From Polyangiaceae bacterium (GTDB lineage: Bacteria; Myxococcota_A; Polyangia; Polyangiales; Polyangiaceae), in assembly GCA_016712345.1 (NCBI GenBank), contig JADJRH010000001.1, positions 620,001-684,000 of the forward strand: 64,000 nt of DNA, read 5' to 3'. Each line of letters opens with the position of its first letter. Position 1 is the stretch's first letter. The position numbers and the translations under genes were made by a program. Positions 8,486 through 17,745 of the stretch are shown here, one piece after another. Below the pieces are notes generated by a model. It was not told the DNA's origin, ran no database searches, and saw only the letters and a list, made by a program, of their open reading frames with translations.

Positions 8486-9301
8486 TCACAAGCTGGTTGC
8501 AACCTTTACGAACGATTCAACCGCGCTCTCGGCGCACAGTTTGAAGAGCGCATCTTCACTTTTCGTGTCTGCGGAAGGTGTGTTCGTTTGCGTGAGCTTG
8601 GGCGAAAACGACGCTTGAATGGCCTTTTCAGGATACGTGGCCATGGCTACGGAGAACTTCACAGCGAGGCTGCCATTTGCGTACACAGGCGCTTCTACGG
8701 TGGCCATTAAGATGAAGCCCTTGAGCTTTTTCGACTTCACCACCTGGCCACCCTGAGCAACGGTTTCTCCCTTTGGAGCCACGGCGTATCCAGTTTTGCC
8801 GAGCAGCTTGGCCTGCATCGCGGCGCGAACCAACGCTTCTACTTCAGCGGCGGGGCGGCTTGTTTTGTTGGTGACTTCAATGGCGACGTAGAACTTGGCG
8901 TCTTTGCCCGGCGGCGGCGGAGCTGCGGCTGTGGTGCTCTGCGCTTTGATGGTGTCGATCGACTTTTGCATCGTCGTCTTGATCGCCGGGACCGTTTCTT
9001 TTGCGATCGCCGCTTCAAGACATTTGAGGCTTGCTGGTTTGGTCAGCTTTCCGAGCGCCGCGGCAACCGCGGTTTTGACGGATGCGTTTTCATCGGCGAT
9101 GGCATCGCAGAGCGGCTTGATGGCGGCTTCATCACCGGTGGAACCGAGCGCCAACGCGGCTTGTGTACGCACGCGAAAGTCATCGCTCTTTAGTTGTTTT
9201 GCCAGCTCCGCCGTCTTGTTTTGTGCCGACGCAGTGTGCACAAACACGAGCACGCTCAACGCGACAAACACAGCAATCAGCGCCCGCAGCGGCCGAAGCA
9301 T
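8486..9301 (-). CDS. Exported HEAT-repeat protein
   Basis: A 271-aa protein from ATG 9301 with signal peptide MLRPLRALIAVFVALSVLVF..., cleaved near 'TASAQ'. The first half carries HEAT/PBS-lyase-like repeats, for example 'DDFRVRTQAALALGSTGDEAAI' and 'ENASVKTAVAAALGKLTKP'. A Pro-rich hinge ('AAAPPPPGKDAK') leads to a C-terminal beta-rich domain of unknown family. There is no good SD, but a TATAGT hexamer lies 11 nt upstream at 9312-9317, so the transcript may be nearly leaderless. It is divergent from the gene at 9599. A periplasmic scaffold or lectin-like role is a guess. Confidence 0.82.
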   Translation of the reverse strand: MLRPLRALIAVFVALSVLVFVHTASAQNKTAELAKQLKSDDFRVRTQAALALGSTGDEAAIKPLCDAIADENASVKTAVAAALGKLTKPASLKCLEAAIAKETVPAIKTTMQKSIDTIKAQSTTAAAPPPPGKDAKFYVAIEVTNKTSRPAAEVEALVRAAMQAKLLGKTGYAVAPKGETVAQGGQVVKSKKLKGFILMATVEAPVYANGSLAVKFSVAMATYPEKAIQASFSPKLTQTNTPSADTKSEDALFKLCAESAVESFVKVATSL

Positions 9302-9598
9302 CGTTGAAGGGACTATACACGAGCGACCCAGCGACAATTGGACCGTGCAAACCGGCGCTTGAGAATGTGTGCGCCAATCTGCGCGGGGGGGTGAACCGAA
9401 TCCCACCTCGTCCGCTCGATATCCCATGCGATGCTCCTGAGCGCCGTGCTGCAACCCCGAGGCCCAAAGCAACGTTTTGACGGTGCTCTACTACGGGGCG
9501 CAGGGGCTTGGACGCTGGTGCCTCGAGAAAGTTCAAGCCGATCTCATCAAGCTCTGGACTCGTTGCGGATCCGCGGCGTTTCGCATAATCCGAACGGG

Positions 9599-11350
9599 AT
9601 GCGGCGTATGTGGGCTGGGCCGATCCTGGTCTTGAGTTTACTGCCGGCGGCGGTTGCGGGCCTCATACCTCAGGCCGCGTGGGCAGAGCCGCATCGCATC
9701 CAAGTTCGAGGCGCCGCTCAACTGCGTGTGCACGCCTGGACCGACGCCGGTGAAGTGGCGGTGCAGGGCGAACTCGCCGACGACGCGAACACGCCCATTG
9801 CGTTGGCTTCGCTCACGGTGAAGGCCTTCGGCGAAAACGGATCGCAGCTTTCGGTTGTGGGTTGGACGCCGTGTGATGCGCGACTCCGAAGAGGAGCACG
9901 CAGCAGCGAGAGTGTTGTGACCGACGAGCGCGGCGCCTTCTGCGTGAAAGCGTCCATCGCAACCGCGGCGAGCATTTCGGTTCGGTACGACGGCTCCGAC
10001 AACTACGACGGAGGTGAAGTGCGCGCGAACGTTGAAACGGCGCGCGGACCGCTCGCCCCAACGCTGTTGCGATTTGAACCGGTCGTTGAGGTGTTGGATC
10101 TCGATCGCGACTCGGTTCCTGTGAGCGGCTCGCTGCGCATCGGGCGCTCCGATTCGTCAACGCCTCCGCCCAAGCGTGAAGGCCTCACCGTTGTGCTCGA
10201 AGACGAGCGCGGGAAGGTGATTGCGCAGACGACAACCGGCGGCGACGGCAAAGCGCGTTTTGAAATTCCAACGAAGGAGCTTGCCGATCCCGGCCCGGGT
10301 GAACTGCGTTTGCGATTTGCAGGTTCTGACGGGCTCGCAAAAGCAACAGCGGTGCAACCGATCATTCGACAAGTGGAAGTAAAGCTCAGCGTGCCCGAGC
10401 CACAGTCAACGAGCGATGACGAAGTGACGCTCGATGTGGACGTCACAGCGAGCCGCGGTGTGGTGGCCGGAGGCGTTGTTGAAGCGGTGCGCGAAGGCGT
10501 GAGCGTGGGCGCAGCGACAGTGAAAGATGGCAAGGCCCACGTTGTTGCAGCGATCGCTACCGAACGTGAAGGCGCGGTGAAGATCACGCTGCGGTATGTA
10601 CCCAACGCGCCGTGGTACCGGCCCGGTCCCGACTTGGTGACAACGGTGACCATTGCGGGCGCAGGGTTGTGGCGACAACTCTTGTTGGCGGTGCTCGTCT
10701 GCGGTGTTGCAGCGTGGGTGATCGCCGGTTGGCGTCGTGCAAAGCCCAAGGCGCGGCGCGAAGAAGAAGGTGGTGCTCCGCCGCCGTCGGGACGCCCCGG
10801 AGTGCAGGTGATCGGGCGAGCACCGAGTGCGGGCGGATGGCGCGGCGTTGTTGTCGATGCGCACGAAGGTACACCTGTGCCCGGCGCTCGTTTGTCGATC
10901 ATCGCGCCGTCTTTTCAGGGCGACGGTGTTGTGGCGCGCGCAACGGCCGACGAGCACGGAGCTTTCCATTTTGATCCGGCGACAACGCGCGAAGCTCGGC
11001 TCGTTGTCGAAGCCGATCTGCACAGCCGCTACGAGCAGGCGTTGCCTCCGCCCAGCGCTTTGCACGTGGCGCTCATTACGCGACGACGCGCGCTTCTGGA
11101 TCGATTGGTGAAGTGGGCTCGCAATCAAGGTGCTCCGTTTGACGGTCCCGCGGAGCCAACACCGGGTCACGTTCGTCGCGCTGCGGTTCGCCTTGAAATG
11201 CAGGACGGCGTGCGATGGGAGCCCGTTGAACGTTGGGCCGGAAAAGTGGAAGACGCCGCGTACGGACCCGAAGCACCGGGCGCAGCGGAAGAAGAAGCGG
11301 TGCGCGCGGCCGAACCGGGTGCGTACGGTGGGATCGTTCGCGGCGCCTGA
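9599..11350 (+). CDS. Exported single-TM protein with Ig-like and carboxypeptidase-regulatory-like domains
   Basis: A 583-aa protein. ATG 9599 gives a signal peptide (MRRMWAGPILVLSLLPAAVAG..., cleavage near 'AWAEP'); the longer frame to 9431 is not needed. Several beta-sandwich segments with Ig/transthyretin-like patterns follow, such as 'TDERGAFCVKASI' and 'GGDGKARFEIPTKEL'. One TM helix lies at about residues 350-372 ('WRQLLLAVLVCGVAAWVIAGW'), followed by a cytosolic part with a carboxypeptidase-regulatory-like module ('GVVVDAHEGTPVPGARLSI...TADEHGAFHFD'). The function is unknown. Confidence 0.82.
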   Translation: MRRMWAGPILVLSLLPAAVAGLIPQAAWAEPHRIQVRGAAQLRVHAWTDAGEVAVQGELADDANTPIALASLTVKAFGENGSQLSVVGWTPCDARLRRGARSSESVVTDERGAFCVKASIATAASISVRYDGSDNYDGGEVRANVETARGPLAPTLLRFEPVVEVLDLDRDSVPVSGSLRIGRSDSSTPPPKREGLTVVLEDERGKVIAQTTTGGDGKARFEIPTKELADPGPGELRLRFAGSDGLAKATAVQPIIRQVEVKLSVPEPQSTSDDEVTLDVDVTASRGVVAGGVVEAVREGVSVGAATVKDGKAHVVAAIATEREGAVKITLRYVPNAPWYRPGPDLVTTVTIAGAGLWRQLLLAVLVCGVAAWVIAGWRRAKPKARREEEGGAPPPSGRPGVQVIGRAPSAGGWRGVVVDAHEGTPVPGARLSIIAPSFQGDGVVARATADEHGAFHFDPATTREARLVVEADLHSRYEQALPPPSALHVALITRRRALLDRLVKWARNQGAPFDGPAEPTPGHVRRAAVRLEMQDGVRWEPVERWAGKVEDAAYGPEAPGAAEEEAVRAAEPGAYGGIVRGA

Positions 11351-11538
11351 GATCGCGCGGCTTCTTCGTGCCATCAAAAGTGCTTCAAATGCCGAGTGAG
11401 CGTGCTCCTGTGAGTGCGGCGTGTAACAACGCGCTAGGACGGCGCGACGCGTTCGGGTATTTCAGGGGCGTCGGTTAGGGACGCAGATGCGCAAAGCACC
11501 GCGCATCACCGCACCGCCGACGCGTCGGAGGACCGTTC

Positions 11539-12879
11539 GTGGATCCCGTCATCTTCGCGCTCATCGGATTGGCCGTTGTTGTGGCAATCGTGGTGGCTTT
11601 CGCACTCCGAAAGAAGCCAGCGGCTCAAATTGAAGAGACGCCGGAGCCGCAAAAGCTACCGCCGCCCAAGGCGAAAGAACCGGAACGAGCTGCCGAGCCG
11701 GAGAAACCGGTTAAGGCTGCTCCGCCTCCTCCCGCGCAGAAAAAAGCGGAGCCCGAAAAGCCCAAAGCCGCCGAGCCGCCGCCTCCTCCGCCGCCGGCAG
11801 CAAAAGCCGCCGAGCCCGCGGCGATCGCGGCTCCCAAAGCCGAGCCGGTTGCTCCGCCGCCTCCTCCGCCGCCCGCAAAAGCGGCCGAACCGGAGAAGCC
11901 CAAAGCCGCACCCGCCGCTGCGCGTGAAGCGGCACCCGCCAAGCGCAAAGACGTTGAGGGTCTTCGCAAGGGCCTCACCAAGGTTCGTGAGAGCGAAGGT
12001 TTCTTTGGCCGCCTAAAGGCGCTGTTTGTTGGCAAAAAAGAAATCGATCCGAGCATTGTTGAGCAGATCGAAGAAGTGCTCCTCACCTCGGACGTTGGTG
12101 TTGCAACCACGCAAAAGCTCCTCGGCGAGATCAAAGATGGTCTGCAGAAGAAAGAGCTGAAAGACGAAGAGCGCGTTTGGGGTCTGCTTCGCGAGCGCTC
12201 CACGCAGATCTTGGCGATCGGCGGCGGCGGTGTTGCGCTGAGCGCAAAGCCAACCGTGGTGATGGTTGTCGGCGTCAACGGCGTTGGCAAAACAACCACG
12301 ATCGGCAAGCTTGCAACGCGGCTCAAAGGTGAAGGCAAAAAAGTTGTTCTCGCCGCGGGCGACACGTTTCGCGCGGCCGCTGTTCAACAACTCAACGTGT
12401 GGGGCAAGCGCGTCGGCTGCGAAGTGGTGAGCGGCAAAGACGGTGCAAACCCCGGCGCCGTGATCTTCGATGCGATCCAGAAAGCAAAGGACACCGGCGC
12501 TGATGTTGTCTTAGCCGACACGGCCGGTCGTCTTCACACGAAGACGAATCTGATGGACGAGTTGAAGAAAGCCGCGCGCACTATGGCGAAGGCTTTCGAC
12601 GGCGCGCCGCACGAGACACTCCTCGTGCTTGACGCGACCAATGGCCAAAACGCCATGCAACAAGCTGCGATGTTCAAGGAAGCGCTCCCCATCTCCGGCA
12701 TCGTGCTGACGAAGCTCGACGGCACGGCGAAGGGTGGTGTGATTTTGGGAATTTGTGCGGAACATGAACTCCCTGTTCGCTACGTCGGCATCGGCGAGCG
12801 CGCAGAGGATTTGCGCGAGTTCAACGCTGAGGAGTTCGTAGAAGCAATGCTGGGGAACAGCGGGCAGGAAGCCTCATGA
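11539..12879 (+). CDS. ftsY: Signal recognition particle receptor FtsY
   Basis: A 446-aa protein from GTG 11539 with GGAG about 8 nt upstream. The N-terminus is a membrane helix (MDPVIFALIGLAVVVAIVVA) followed by a ~105-residue Pro/Ala/Lys/Glu linker, the variable A domain, which is typical of myxobacteria. The NG GTPase core is complete: G1 'GVNGVGKTT' near residue 245, 'DTFRAAA', 'DTAGR' near 327, 'TKLDGTAKGG' near 391, and the closing 'YVGIGERAEDLREFN'. It docks SRP-ribosome complexes at the inner membrane for co-translational insertion. The gene stands alone; an exported beta-barrel operon follows. Confidence 0.97.
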   Translation: MDPVIFALIGLAVVVAIVVAFALRKKPAAQIEETPEPQKLPPPKAKEPERAAEPEKPVKAAPPPPAQKKAEPEKPKAAEPPPPPPPAAKAAEPAAIAAPKAEPVAPPPPPPPAKAAEPEKPKAAPAAAREAAPAKRKDVEGLRKGLTKVRESEGFFGRLKALFVGKKEIDPSIVEQIEEVLLTSDVGVATTQKLLGEIKDGLQKKELKDEERVWGLLRERSTQILAIGGGGVALSAKPTVVMVVGVNGVGKTTTIGKLATRLKGEGKKVVLAAGDTFRAAAVQQLNVWGKRVGCEVVSGKDGANPGAVIFDAIQKAKDTGADVVLADTAGRLHTKTNLMDELKKAARTMAKAFDGAPHETLLVLDATNGQNAMQQAAMFKEALPISGIVLTKLDGTAKGGVILGICAEHELPVRYVGIGERAEDLREFNAEEFVEAMLGNSGQEAS

Positions 12880-12973
12880 GCCACTTTGCAAGCTTTTTCG
12901 ACGAACCGGTGATCGGGCGCGCGTGAGATGGGCATTCGGATTTCTGAGTTGCTTCGGAGATTTTGCGCGTGTT

Positions 12974-12989
12974 ATAGTGCGCGCACTAT
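12974..12989. promoter_or_regulatory. Perfect 16-bp palindrome ATAGTGCGCGCACTAT
   Basis: A perfect dyad lies 97 bp upstream of the barrel gene at 13086 and 95 bp downstream of ftsY. There is no T-run, so an operator is more likely than a terminator. The regulator is unknown. Confidence 0.4.
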
Positions 12990-13085
12990 CTTACATGGGC
13001 ATTTTCTTGAACAGTTTCGCATGTTTACGGCTCCCTCAATGAGCGCTAATACGCTCGCATCGGACGGACTGCGGAAGGAATGGCG

Positions 13086-14027
13086 ATGAGAAAGGCTCGC
13101 GTAGGGCTTCTTGTTGCGGCTGCGCTCATCGCGGTGCCGCTAGCGGCATCGGCTCAGCCGAAGGGTACTGCCAAGCCAGACAAGGCGGGTACCCAACCCA
13201 AAGAGGTGAACCTTGATGAGCCGGCTGCGGATCAGCCCGCAACCCCACCCGACGATACCCCGTCGGACACGGGCGGCGATCAAGGCGGTGGCATTTGCGA
13301 CATCACTCCCGAGGTCTGTCAAAACCAAGACTTCGACAAGTTGGCGCAAAGACCGCTCAATGTGGAGATGTACGCGGTGCAGCAGATCTATGCGCTCCGC
13401 TATCACCGCTTCGAGGTGAACGCGTACGGTCTCCAAACACTCAACGACCAGTTCGTGAGCCATCCCGGCGGCGGCGTCGCGGTGAACTGGTACATCTCAA
13501 ACGTGCTCGCCGTTGGCGTGAACGGCAACGTCTACGGCAACGCCGTTTCGAGCTTCAACTTTCAAACGAGCCGCTCTGCCCGCGTTGGTTTGCCGATCAC
13601 GGAGTATCAGTGGAACGCCAACGTGAACTTCTCGTACGTGCCTGCGTACGGCAAATTCGCGGGATTCGGCGACTTCATCTTCCACTACGACTTCTACGTG
13701 ATCGGTGGTGTTGGAGCGATCTCCACGCGCCCGATCGCCGTCGTCGACCCGGACAACCGCGTGTTTGAGTTTGAGCCGAAGATCAACTTCCGCCTCGGCG
13801 GCGGTATCCGCATCTTCTTCAACCGCTGGCTCGCCGCGGTTCTTGAAGTGAGCGACTACATCTTCTTCGACAAGCTCGAAAACCCGCAAATTCCGGCGGG
13901 CTTCGCAGAAGCGCAAAACAAAGACACGTGGCTGGCTGAAGGAACGAGCTTCACCAACAACGTGCAGGCGCAAGGTGGTTTGTCCTTCTTCCTCCCGCCG
14001 ACGTGGGAGTACCGGTTGCCCAAGTGA
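13086..14027 (+). CDS. Outer-membrane beta-barrel protein (myxobacterial OMP type)
   Basis: A 313-aa protein. ATG 13086 is preferred over ATG 13080 because GGAAGG then sits at normal spacing. It has a signal peptide (MRKARVGLLVAAALIAVPLAASA|QP), a disordered acidic/Pro linker with two Cys ('GICDITPEVCQ'), then amphipathic beta-strands such as 'RYHRFEVNAYGLQTL', 'NVNFSYVPAYGKFAGF' and 'INFRLGGGIRIFFNRW'. It belongs to the deltaproteobacterial outer-membrane beta-barrel family. It overlaps the SD region of a second barrel gene. In Myxococcus a neighbouring barrel pair (GltA/GltB) is part of the gliding machinery; that comparison is only suggestive here. Confidence 0.87.
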   Translation: MRKARVGLLVAAALIAVPLAASAQPKGTAKPDKAGTQPKEVNLDEPAADQPATPPDDTPSDTGGDQGGGICDITPEVCQNQDFDKLAQRPLNVEMYAVQQIYALRYHRFEVNAYGLQTLNDQFVSHPGGGVAVNWYISNVLAVGVNGNVYGNAVSSFNFQTSRSARVGLPITEYQWNANVNFSYVPAYGKFAGFGDFIFHYDFYVIGGVGAISTRPIAVVDPDNRVFEFEPKINFRLGGGIRIFFNRWLAAVLEVSDYIFFDKLENPQIPAGFAEAQNKDTWLAEGTSFTNNVQAQGGLSFFLPPTWEYRLPK

Positions 14028-14038
14028 GGACACAGAAA

Positions 14039-14989
14039 ATGGGAACGTTCTTGTCACGCTTGCCTCGCTTTCGGTCGTCTCGGGCCCGGACTCTCGTCGC
14101 CGCCGCAGCGGCCACGGTCGCTGTGGTGTCGGCATCAACAGCCGACGCACAAGAGATCCTCCTTACGGGGCCTCTCGCCGGCGCGCCGGCCGTTCGCAAA
14201 CTTCGCCTTCATCGCGAAGGTCGAATTGAGCTGGCGCCTACGGTGTCGTTCACGCTGCTTGATGAGTACCAGCGCCACATCATTCCGGGCCTGCGCGTGA
14301 CGTATCACCCGCTCGACTGGCTCGGCTTCGGCGTGTGGGGCGGCTACGGCTTCGGCATCCAGACGAACCTCGCCGACGAGCTTCAAAAAGTGGGCATCGA
14401 AGATCGTCGCTGTGCCGACAATCCGTCGTCGATCGGTTGCTTTCTCACAGAAGTAAACCTCACGCGTGCCGGCAACAACCCACCGGGTGACCCGGCGCGC
14501 ACGGGCACACTCGGCGGTGACCAGCTCGGCGCAATGACCTGGTTCGTGGCCCCTGAAGTCACCGCGGTTCCGTTCCGAGGCAAGATCGCGCTGTTTGCGT
14601 CCGTGTTCGCCGACGCCGACATCGCGTTCTTCGCCGGCCCCGCATTCGTCGGTCTTCGCGAGCGCAAGGCCTGCGGCGGCACCGACGACAACGGTGCGGC
14701 GCGCCCTGCCTGTGCCGACAGCTTCTCGCTCACCGATCGCGTTGCCATCGCGCCCACGTTCGGTCTGCGCCTCAACTTCTACGCCACCGACTTTGTCGGG
14801 TTCGGCGCAGAGTTCCGCGGCTTTCCGTTCTCGTGGAACACAGCCGGTTTCGACAACCACGGCACGGGGCAAGACAATGCCTTCCCCGACCAAAAGGTCG
14901 ACGGCGCCGACAGCGAGTTCAAGTTCAACACGGCGATGAGTGTGTACGCAACCATCGCGATCCCCACCAAGATCAAGACCACCGAATAA
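14039..14989 (+). CDS. Outer-membrane beta-barrel protein, partner of the preceding gene
   Basis: A 316-aa protein. ATG 14039 follows GAGGA, which overlaps the stop codon of the previous gene, indicating translational coupling. The signal peptide has a long basic n-region, then 'TLVAAAAATVAVVSASTADAQ'. Strand-like segments include 'RIELAPTVSFTLLDEYQRHI', 'GLRVTYHPLDWLGFGVWGGY' and 'FRGKIALFASVFADADIAFF'. Two extracellular-type loops each carry a Cys pair. It most likely forms a porin-like or structural pair with the upstream barrel. Confidence 0.87.
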   Translation: MGTFLSRLPRFRSSRARTLVAAAAATVAVVSASTADAQEILLTGPLAGAPAVRKLRLHREGRIELAPTVSFTLLDEYQRHIIPGLRVTYHPLDWLGFGVWGGYGFGIQTNLADELQKVGIEDRRCADNPSSIGCFLTEVNLTRAGNNPPGDPARTGTLGGDQLGAMTWFVAPEVTAVPFRGKIALFASVFADADIAFFAGPAFVGLRERKACGGTDDNGAARPACADSFSLTDRVAIAPTFGLRLNFYATDFVGFGAEFRGFPFSWNTAGFDNHGTGQDNAFPDQKVDGADSEFKFNTAMSVYATIAIPTKIKTTE

Positions 14990-15127
14990 GTCACGTCGCG
15001 GCGATCCCCGGTTCGGGCGCGCCGCGCGCTGACTTGTCATCGCAGTACTCTGTGTCAACGCGCCCAAACCAACCCAACTTGTTAATCAAACGAAGCCTAT
15101 TTCGGCTTTGATGTGAGGGCTTTCGCT

Positions 15128-15952
15128 GTGGGACTGTTCGACTTCCTCAAGAAAAAAGAGGACGGCAAGAAGGGTTCAACGCCGCCCCCGGCCGACAAGA
15201 AAGTTGCGGGTCACGCCAAGGTTGCCGGCGACAAGCGGGCGCAAACGTACGACCGAATGGAGTCGCTTCAGGCGCTCGCCGAAATGAAAACGCCCGACAG
15301 CGCCGCGGCGCTGCTCAAGAGGTTTTCGTTTTCGATCGATCCGTCGATCACCGACTCCGAAGAAAAAGAACTCGCGTTCGCCGGCATCGTTGAAGCGGGT
15401 CGCCCCGGTGACCTTCCCAAAGACGAAAAAGAACGCGACGCAATGCTCGCGGAAGCCGCCGCACGTCGCGACAAGGTGGTTGAGGCAACGCGCACCTATT
15501 GTGAAAAGGCCGAGCAACTCACCTGGCCGCTCAAAGTCCTGCGCGAGCTTCTCGACGACGATGCGTACCGCGATGAATTGATCGACATGTTGGCGCGCTT
15601 CGACACGGAGTACGCACGCAACGTTGAACCGAAAATTCAGCTCCTTGTGGCGCTCGAAGAAGTGCCCGGTGAAGAGAGCCGTGAAGTCGTGGAGCAGTTT
15701 CTCGAAGACGTGAACGAAACGGTTCGTTTCCACGCGGCCGAGTCAACGTTCGCGCACGGCAACCCCGAGAGCGCCGCGGTGCTCTGCAAAATGATCATTT
15801 CGGAAGAAAGCGTGCGCGTAAAAAACAAGGTGGCTGAAGGTTTCACTCGGCGCGGTTGGACCGTCCCCGCGGACCAACGCGATTCAGTCACGAAAGCGCT
15901 TCGCGATACCGAGAGCTACCGCGTTGACGCGAGTGGCAAGGTGGTACGCTGA
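15128..15952 (+). CDS. Cytoplasmic HEAT-repeat protein
   Basis: A 274-aa protein. GTG 15128 (MGLFDFLKKK...) has AGGG 8 nt upstream and is a better start than GTG 15113. After a Lys-rich N-terminal helix it is all-alpha, with HEAT-like units such as 'RMESLQALAEMKTPDSAAALLKRFSF' and 'EEVPGEESREVVEQFL'. It has no signal peptide, and its function is unknown. It lies 138 bp downstream of the barrel pair on the same strand and could be co-transcribed with it. Confidence 0.85.
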   Translation: MGLFDFLKKKEDGKKGSTPPPADKKVAGHAKVAGDKRAQTYDRMESLQALAEMKTPDSAAALLKRFSFSIDPSITDSEEKELAFAGIVEAGRPGDLPKDEKERDAMLAEAAARRDKVVEATRTYCEKAEQLTWPLKVLRELLDDDAYRDELIDMLARFDTEYARNVEPKIQLLVALEEVPGEESREVVEQFLEDVNETVRFHAAESTFAHGNPESAAVLCKMIISEESVRVKNKVAEGFTRRGWTVPADQRDSVTKALRDTESYRVDASGKVVR

Positions 15953-16053
15953 CGCTGCGCTCGTTGACACTTTCGGTGTGACTGGCGGAGCATGATCGCG
16001 TGCGGGCGAACTATCGCCGGGATGTACACACCGCGTCGCTCAGAGGAACGAGC

Positions 16054-17745
16054 GTGAGACTCAAAAATCGTTTCCGTTGTGCAGGCCCATGCTCGCGCGG
16101 GGCAGCGATTGCCGCATTCGCGATCGCGGCCGTATTGCTTCCAAACCGAGCGCGCGCCGCCGACTTTGAGGTTCAGGCGGAAACAGCCGCGCAGGCCTAT
16201 CAAGTCACGAGTCCGTGGGGTGACATCACGCTCGATCGTCGCCGCATTCTCCAAACACTCGGGCTCAGCGTTTACAACCTGCAAGGCAAATACGAACCTG
16301 GAAAGCCCACGTTCAACGTCACCGTGAAGCTTCGATTGGATGCCGACTTTGGCATCAACCAAGCCCGCACCGGTGAACCGCCGGGCTCGGAAACAAGCTT
16401 CGACACCACCGGCCGCCGCTATTCGCCCGGCCTTCAAGAAGCGCCGCTCGACATCATGTACGCCTACGTCGAAGGTCGAAACCTCGCGCGAGGCTGGTTT
16501 GGTTTTCGCCTCGGCCGGCAATACGTGAGCGACGTTTTGGGCTGGTGGTCGTTCGACGGCGCCACCGCCCGCATCACCACGCCGTTCTTCGTTCAAGCCG
16601 AGGTGTACGGCGGTTTGGAGCAGCGCAACGGCCTCGTGCTTTCCACCGGCCGATGGGAACGAAACGGCATTTGGCGCGGCTCACACGCAGGCTTCGGCAA
16701 CGAAGCGGGTCAGGCCACGCTCACCGATTATCCTTCGTACCAATACGCGCAACCCGCGCCCGCATTCGGTGCAGCGTTGGAGAGCGCGGGACCGTCGTGG
16801 ATTCACGGCCGCGTCAGCTATCGCCGTGTGTACAACACGGGAACATCGATCACGCAGCAGTTTCCCTCGCCCGCGCCGCCCGGTACCGACGGCGGATACC
16901 CCGCCGTAAAAGGCATGCGCGTTTCGTCCGATCGGCTTGGGTACGCCGCAGACCTCAACTTTGCAGCGGGCGCGCCGTTTCGAGCGCCCCTCGGCCTCAA
17001 AGGCGGCTTTGCGTACGACCTCTACGCCAACACCGTTTCCAACGCGTTCGGCGGGGCTGAAGTGTACATCGGCCAAAACGCCGTCATCGGCGTCGACGCT
17101 GACTATTACCTCCCCACGTTCGACGCCGATTCAATCTGGAACTGGTTCACTCACGGAGCCACATCCACGTTCACCGCACGCACGGCTGTCCGCGTAGGTC
17201 GAAGGTTTGATTTTTCGCTCCAGGGCGGAGCGCGCCTGTGGACCACCGAAGGTGATCCCAACACGTTTGGCCAAGGTGAGTGCGATGCCGTCGGCGGAGG
17301 CGGGTGTACACCTGGTGAAAGTTACCTAGACCCAACACAACCCGGTCTCGTTGCGTACACACGCGCGCCTGAAAACCGCCCCCAGGCCACGGTGATCGAC
17401 GGCATCGGAAACGTCGCAGCGCGGTATCGAATCGGATCGGGAGTGATCGGCCTTCGCGGAATGGCGCAGGTGGGCGATCGCGGTCATCGCGCCGGCGGCG
17501 ACCTCTCCGCCGACCAAAAATTCGTCGGCGACAAGCTTGCACTCGGAGCGCGCGCGTCGCTTTTTGATTGGGCCGACCCAACGCGGCCCGATCGAAACGC
17601 CACGTCGTTTGGGTACGTGCTCGGCGTTGGATACCAGCCTGCAAAAATCGCCAACTTCCGCGTTGAGTGGGAGCACGACATGAATCGGCTCGTAGGACAT
17701 CGCTTCCGCGTCGTCGGGCTGTTGAATCTGTGGGTGATGAAATGA
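16054..17745 (+). CDS. Outer-membrane beta-barrel (porin-like) protein coupled to a multiheme cytochrome
   Basis: A 563-aa protein. GTG 16054 follows GAGGAA and gives a signal peptide (MRLKNRF...AIAAVLLPNRARA|AD). The mature chain consists of alternating hydrophobic/aromatic strands with long polar loops, for example 'FNVTVKLRLDADFGI', 'GWFGFRLGRQYVSDV' and 'RRFDFSLQGGARLW', ending in 'HRFRVVGLLNLWVMK', a typical barrel C-terminus. Its TGA overlaps the ATG of the 13-heme cytochrome (ATGA), which argues for a stoichiometric complex: an outer-membrane sheath for periplasmic or extracellular electron transfer. It lacks the N-terminal CXXC of MtrB/PioB, so it is not clearly that family. Confidence 0.82.
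   Translation: MRLKNRFRCAGPCSRGAAIAAFAIAAVLLPNRARAADFEVQAETAAQAYQVTSPWGDITLDRRRILQTLGLSVYNLQGKYEPGKPTFNVTVKLRLDADFGINQARTGEPPGSETSFDTTGRRYSPGLQEAPLDIMYAYVEGRNLARGWFGFRLGRQYVSDVLGWWSFDGATARITTPFFVQAEVYGGLEQRNGLVLSTGRWERNGIWRGSHAGFGNEAGQATLTDYPSYQYAQPAPAFGAALESAGPSWIHGRVSYRRVYNTGTSITQQFPSPAPPGTDGGYPAVKGMRVSSDRLGYAADLNFAAGAPFRAPLGLKGGFAYDLYANTVSNAFGGAEVYIGQNAVIGVDADYYLPTFDADSIWNWFTHGATSTFTARTAVRVGRRFDFSLQGGARLWTTEGDPNTFGQGECDAVGGGGCTPGESYLDPTQPGLVAYTRAPENRPQATVIDGIGNVAARYRIGSGVIGLRGMAQVGDRGHRAGGDLSADQKFVGDKLALGARASLFDWADPTRPDRNATSFGYVLGVGYQPAKIANFRVEWEHDMNRLVGHRFRVVGLLNLWVMK

Noticed and set aside
13086..14989. Calling the two barrels gltB and gltA
   Set aside because: Layout is similar to the Myxococcus pair, but no sequence-level proof is possible here and the remaining glt genes are not adjacent.
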